Assembly: GCA_964430105.1 (NCBI GenBank)
Contig: CAYSEF010000003.1
Span: 13,205 to 77,204, forward strand
Direction of reading: 5' to 3'
Source: UMGS1696 sp964430105
GTDB lineage: Bacteria > Bacillota > Clostridia > Oscillospirales > CAG-272
Length of the DNA stretch: 64,000 nt
Both the position numbers and the translations under genes were made by a program. Below, piece by piece: positions 60,312 to 64,000 of this stretch. The notes below the pieces were generated by a model, which made no database searches, was not told the origin of the DNA, and was given only the letters and a program-made list of their open reading frames with translations. Numbering within the stretch: the stretch's first letter is position 1; each line of letters opens with the position of its first letter.

Positions 60312-63300
60312 ATGAAAAAATTTAAGCGTATCTTGTCCGGCGTACTTGCAGCAGCTATGACTGTAAGCGCAGCTTCCATGATATCGGTTGGCGCTGCTAA
60401 CGTTTCATTTACAGACGTTTCAGGTCACTGGGCATGGACTAACGGACAAATTCCGTATCTCGTTGAAAAAGGCGTTCTCAACGGATATGAGCAGTCTAAC
60501 GGAACTTATATGTTCAAGCCCGATGGAAATGTAAAACGCTCCGAGTTTATTAAAATGCTCGATGAAGTGTTCGGTCTTGAAGTAACAACTTCGATAAACT
60601 ACAGTGATATTTCGGCTTCTGACTGGTTCTATCCTTATTTCCAGAAGGCTGCCGCTCAGGGATATCTGCTTGATTACGGTAATAAAGCTAATCCAAGCGG
60701 TGAGATCACTCGTGAAGAAGCTACAGCACTTCTTGTAAGATATCTCGATCTTCCGGCAAATGAAAAAGCTGAAACTTCTTCTCTTGCCGACTATTCGACA
60801 ATTTCCGATAACTATAAGGAATATGTTCTTCGTGCAGTTCATGCAGGTGTTATCAATGGCTACAATGAAAACGGTCAGACATACTTCAAGCCAAAGAAAA
60901 CTCTTACCCGTGCCGAAGCATTGACTATCCTTTACCGTGCTGCCGGCTGTATTTTCAATGAAAGTGCGTATAACCGTGACGGTGACGCTAATGATACTAA
61001 CAATGTCATTACAGAAGGAAATATCACCATCAATAATGTGCGTCTTAACGGAAGAAATATCATTACTGAAGGCGCTGACAGTGGCAAGATAACCTTCTAT
61101 GATTGTGATATCAATGGCACTCTCTATATTCGTGGTGGTGCCGATGTTACTTTTAATGACTGCGATGTTGAGAATGTTGTCGTTTACGGCGGTGGCACTG
61201 TATCACTTGTAAGCGGTACTAAGATGGAGTCACTTACACTTGAAAATAAGGCTTCCGTAAGCATTTATTCCGGCACTAAGGTTAATACACTTTCTGTCGA
61301 ATATGGTGCTGATAAGGTTCGTGTAACCGGTGACGGTTCTATCGGTAAAGCAATCATCAGGGCGAGAGATTTCTCATCTTCAATGGTTCCTGCTGAATTT
61401 GAAATAGGCAATAATCTTAACGCATCCTTCGGTTCTACAGAATATGAAGGCTCCAGCGATACTCAGAATGCGTTTGAAATTGCTCCGTTCTCATCAGCTG
61501 ACAAAAACAGCTATTATCTTAACGTGCTTTCTGCTATCGGTGGTGAAGTTTACTATTACTACACCAATCTCGGTACAGAGCCTACAATTTCTTCATTTGA
61601 TTCTTATTACGATCAGGCAACTTGCTACGGCAGATTTGATATTACCGCAAATGAGCCTGTAAGTGCCTCTACATACGCACCATCTACTGTATCCAAATTT
61701 GAATTTGTAGCACTTCAGATTCGTGATGGCTCTCGTAAGTATGCACCTATTCTCATTCAGAATCATGGCGATCTTACTACCGGTTTTGCTACAGAACCTT
61801 ATCTTGCTGATGCTACTACAATTAAGTTCCGTGCATCCACATCAGCAACACTTTATTGGTTCTATGCAAACGACGGTAAGCAGCTCAATCAGGTAGAATT
61901 CCTCTCGACATATAAAGATAAAGAATCTGCTCTTAAAGGCGAATCCTCTATCAATAATGTTCAGACATTCTCTTGCAGTCTTAAGGAAAAATACCTTGAA
62001 AATTACAGCTACGTTGCGTTTATGCTTAAAACAGGAGCAAATGTTTACCATACTCCGGTTATCGTATCTGTAGGCAAGACAGGCTTTGATTCTCTTCCGG
62101 CTATTAAGACTCCCGGTATAATCAACTTCAAGGCAAATACTGCCGGCGATATTTACTATTATTATTCCACAACCGCAGATCTCCCGGCTGCTGATAAGTT
62201 CAAGACTGCGTATAATGCAGCTAAGCACAAGGATCACAACTCTATCAGAGCTAACGTAAGCACCGATTTGAATTATGATCTCGATTACATTGATGATTAT
62301 CCTTACCTTATCATGAGCATTCGTGATGATAATGATAAGTATATGCAGCCTGTATGTGTTGATATAAACTTCACAACCGGTTTTAAGAACGCTCCTTCCG
62401 TAAAGAATTCCAGTGAGATTAAATTCCGTACTGAGGAACGTGGTGAAGTCAAGTATTACTATACTAAGGACGAAAATGTTCCGAGTGTAGACGATTTCAA
62501 TAAGGAATACGACAAGCAGTCCTCTAAGTATAAGGGTAAGATGACTGTTTCCGATATGTACGAAACTATCGAATATAAGACCTCTTACGCTGTAACATAT
62601 CCGAATATGGCTATTATGTTTACAGATAGAGATGGTAAGGATTACAGCCCCGTTCTTGTTGAACTTAACGCTACACTTAATACAGGATTTACCGTTGCAC
62701 CTTATGCTGAGGATGGTTATGTAAACTTCCGCACAGAAGAAAGCGGTGAGGTTTGGTACTTCTACAGCAAGGATAACTCTGTTGTAGCTCCCGATGATTT
62801 TGAAGATTATTGGGATAATGAATACAACAGAGATCGTGCAGGTTCGGTAAATGTATCTGCCGGTTCTAAGGGTTCCTTCAAGATAGATTATGATATTCTT
62901 AAAAATTACCCATATATCGTTATTGCTTTCACAGCCGATGAAGATTCTAATCCGAGTTTTGAATTCCCGTTTGTACTTGATGTAGTTCAGTCTGAGGTTT
63001 CAAATGTTGGCAGCGGTCTTGATGTCGGTTCTCCAAGCTCCATTTATGACGATGTTGATGTAAAGGCTCTCTACAGTGGTAAGATTTGCTGGTACTACAC
63101 AGATGATACAGACGATTTCCCGTCAGAAGGTAAGGATTTTGCTTCAAGATGGAACAGCATTTCCAGTGGCAGCTCTAAGACCGTAGAAAGAGGCGAAAAG
63201 ATTGAAATCGATTTCCGTGAATATAAGTACATCGTATGTGCGCTTCGTGTTAATGGCGAATACCTCAGCTATGTAATCATTGATAAGAATGAAGGCGTAA

Positions 63301-63626
63301 TTGATGGTGGCGTAAACAACGACGATCTTGATTATGATATCGATGACAGTGGCTTCTACGTTAAGAGTACAGGAAGAAGCAGTATCACTGTAATTCCTGA
63401 TGAAGATGGATCATTAAGATTCCTCATTAACCAGTTTGGTACCTTGATTCCTATCGGTGACAGCATTGATGTTGATGAAGATGACAGAGCTACACTTGAT
63501 TTCCCGTTTATGATTGATAATGATATTGTTAATCAGCTGTTCGGTGGATCAAATATGGAGCTTTACCTCCAGTTTACCGATGATGATGGAAATACCTACA
63601 GACCATATAAGATTTCTCTGAAATAA
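60312..63626 (+). CDS. Large SLH-domain surface protein with six-fold repeat array
   Basis: The 1104-residue protein has a signal peptide (about 1-29). Three SLH repeats (about 32-80, 95-140 and 155-210) anchor it to the wall polymer. A beta-helix-like region follows (about 235-370; NVRLNGRN, TFYDCDINGTLYIRGGAD). Then about six repeats of about 100 residues occur between residues 385 and 1000, each with a G-x-(V/I/L)-aromatic core (GEVYYYYT, ATLYWFYA, GDIYYYYS, GEVKYYYT, GEVWYFYS, GKICWYYT). A degenerate last unit ends the protein. Repeat function is unknown. The ATG at 60312 follows GGAGGA. Confidence 0.85.
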   Translation: MKKFKRILSGVLAAAMTVSAASMISVGAANVSFTDVSGHWAWTNGQIPYLVEKGVLNGYEQSNGTYMFKPDGNVKRSEFIKMLDEVFGLEVTTSINYSDISASDWFYPYFQKAAAQGYLLDYGNKANPSGEITREEATALLVRYLDLPANEKAETSSLADYSTISDNYKEYVLRAVHAGVINGYNENGQTYFKPKKTLTRAEALTILYRAAGCIFNESAYNRDGDANDTNNVITEGNITINNVRLNGRNIITEGADSGKITFYDCDINGTLYIRGGADVTFNDCDVENVVVYGGGTVSLVSGTKMESLTLENKASVSIYSGTKVNTLSVEYGADKVRVTGDGSIGKAIIRARDFSSSMVPAEFEIGNNLNASFGSTEYEGSSDTQNAFEIAPFSSADKNSYYLNVLSAIGGEVYYYYTNLGTEPTISSFDSYYDQATCYGRFDITANEPVSASTYAPSTVSKFEFVALQIRDGSRKYAPILIQNHGDLTTGFATEPYLADATTIKFRASTSATLYWFYANDGKQLNQVEFLSTYKDKESALKGESSINNVQTFSCSLKEKYLENYSYVAFMLKTGANVYHTPVIVSVGKTGFDSLPAIKTPGIINFKANTAGDIYYYYSTTADLPAADKFKTAYNAAKHKDHNSIRANVSTDLNYDLDYIDDYPYLIMSIRDDNDKYMQPVCVDINFTTGFKNAPSVKNSSEIKFRTEERGEVKYYYTKDENVPSVDDFNKEYDKQSSKYKGKMTVSDMYETIEYKTSYAVTYPNMAIMFTDRDGKDYSPVLVELNATLNTGFTVAPYAEDGYVNFRTEESGEVWYFYSKDNSVVAPDDFEDYWDNEYNRDRAGSVNVSAGSKGSFKIDYDILKNYPYIVIAFTADEDSNPSFEFPFVLDVVQSEVSNVGSGLDVGSPSSIYDDVDVKALYSGKICWYYTDDTDDFPSEGKDFASRWNSISSGSSKTVERGEKIEIDFREYKYIVCALRVNGEYLSYVIIDKNEGVIDGGVNNDDLDYDIDDSGFYVKSTGRSSITVIPDEDGSLRFLINQFGTLIPIGDSIDVDEDDRATLDFPFMIDNDIVNQLFGGSNMELYLQFTDDDGNTYRPYKISLK

Positions 63627-63640
63627 TCCGTAAATTACAT

Positions 63641-63692
63641 AAGGACTGTTGTACTAAGGGTGAGATTCCCGAAGTGCAACAGTCCTTTTTTA
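63641..63692 (+). terminator. Terminator of the large SLH gene, with UAA/GAA internal loop
   Basis: AAGGACTGTTGTAC pairs with GTGCAACAGTCCTT (14 positions, one G-U). A three-by-three loop of TAA opposite GAA follows, then a GGG/CCC stem and loop. A T run of seven lies at the 3' side. The core matches the terminator at 39364-39419. Confidence 0.85.
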
Positions 63693-63734
63693 TCGTTGCC
63701 CGCAGTGTTGCAATCACATAAGACAATCGAAATA

Positions 63735-63766
63735 TAGATAGACTATAGATAGTCTATAGATAGACT
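63735..63766. repeat. Short tandem palindromic repeat
   Basis: ATAGATAGACT-like units recur about three times. AGACTAT-AG-ATAGTCT forms a perfect palindrome inside them. The region lies between the SLH terminator and the terminator of the right-edge gene, so it could be a structural or binding element. Confidence 0.4.
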
Positions 63767-63795
63767 GATGATTTACTGCAACTAAATAAGAAAGA

Positions 63796-63830
63796 GCAGA
63801 GCACCCTTTTTATCAAGGATGCTCTGCCAC
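63796..63830 (-). terminator. Terminator of the right-edge gene
   Basis: GCAGAGCA and TGCTCTGC form the stem, with inner CCTT/AAGG pairing. On the minus strand it is followed by a T/C-rich tract. Confidence 0.6.
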
Positions 63831-63868
63831 TATCTATACGGTATTTAGTAATACGATTGTACTAAAAT

Positions 63869-64000
63869 TTATCTCTTCTTAGAGAGGGAGTAGCCTGCAA
63901 GGGAAATTACAGCTGCAACGCCTGCGATGATAGCTGCATCGAAGGTCTGAGGAGCCTTGGTTTCTTCAACAGGTGCAGTTTCAACAACTTCAACAACTTC
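63869..64000 (-). CDS. C-terminus of a sortase-anchored surface protein (partial)
   Basis: Only the last 43 residues are in the window. They read EVVEVVETAPVEETKAPQ, then TFDAAIIAGVAAVISLAGYS, then LSKKR. The ending has all parts of a sorting signal: a PQTFD pentapeptide after a Val/Glu/Thr/Pro-rich stretch, a hydrophobic helix and a basic tail. PQTFD is a variant of the NPQTN/LPXTG motifs; the class B sortase at 14023-15114 is a plausible enzyme but this is not shown. A terminator follows the stop. Confidence 0.78.
   Translation of the reverse strand, partial: EVVEVVETAPVEETKAPQTFDAAIIAGVAAVISLAGYSLSKKR

Noticed and set aside
1..64000. CRISPR arrays, insertion sequences, integrases, attachment sites and prophage genes
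   Set aside because: None was found on reading both strands; no regularly spaced repeats or transposase-like products are present.

Overview
The window looks like chromosomal DNA of a low-to-mid GC, Gram-positive member of the class Clostridia, most likely a gut-type Oscillospiraceae/Ruminococcaceae relative. The reasons are the S-layer-homology (SLH) surface proteins, a class B sortase, lipoproteins with short lipoboxes, strong GGAGG ribosome binding sites, TTGACA/TATAAT promoters with 17-nt spacers, and several families linked to sporulation in Firmicutes (SleB-like hydrolase, SpoVK-like AAA ATPase, a possible YqfC/YabP-like protein). The genus is an inference. I saw no insertion sequence, prophage or CRISPR array, and the gene order looks like stable core genome with some accessory surface and transport genes.

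Layout. 1-4.1 kb: start of an ATP-synthase-associated membrane protein (leaving the window), pfkA, proB and an SLH protein. 4.2-12.6 kb (minus): pth, mfd, a PrsA-like foldase lipoprotein and glgB, preceded by a metallo-beta-lactamase-fold protein. 12.7-19.5 kb: a NahK-like sugar kinase, sortase B, rlmA, a glycosyltransferase, a SleB-like hydrolase and a sugar-binding lipoprotein. 19.6-25.1 kb (minus): two ABC exporters, each with a PH-like/zinc-ribbon N-terminus, flanking a DUF1854 protein. 25.5-37.4 kb (plus): RluA-type pseudouridine synthase, DUF3810 metalloprotease, a Wal-like cell-wall regulatory operon (response regulator, kinase, YycH-like, YycI-like) and murA, a DUF1858 protein, trmK and a Nif3-like protein. 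37.5-42 kb: a cytoplasmic glycoside hydrolase, a leader RNA with mntP, an MFS transporter and an acetyltransferase. 42.1-47.6 kb (minus): tRNA-Trp, a second sugar-binding lipoprotein, an iron-sulfur aldo/keto reductase, and a ClpP-like protease in tandem with a SpoVK-like AAA ATPase. 47.8-50.3 kb: a polar amino acid ABC transporter whose binding protein appears circularly permuted. 50.4-52.1 kb (minus): D-lactate-dehydrogenase-like enzyme and a YczE-like membrane protein. 52.6-58 kb: argC-argJ-argB-argD-argF, an arginine operon reaching citrulline. 58.2-60 kb (minus): iron-dependent alcohol dehydrogenase and its MarR-type neighbour. 60.3-63.6 kb: a 1104-residue SLH protein with a repeat array, then the C-terminus of a sortase-type surface protein entering from the right edge.

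How the genes fit together. The arg genes form one pathway with a feedback-type ArgB and a candidate ARG box. The Wal-like operon, murA, sortase, SLH proteins, SleB-like enzyme and PrsA-like lipoprotein all concern the cell envelope. glgB, pfkA, the NahK-like kinase, the glycoside hydrolase and two orphan sugar-binding lipoproteins point to a carbohydrate-fermenting lifestyle, and the D-LDH and Fe-ADH supply fermentative redox steps.

Most worth a second look: the DUF1854/twin ABC module, the permuted binding protein, the ClpP-like/AAA pair, the terminator-bearing leader of mntP, and terminator hairpins that share a UAA/GAA internal loop.
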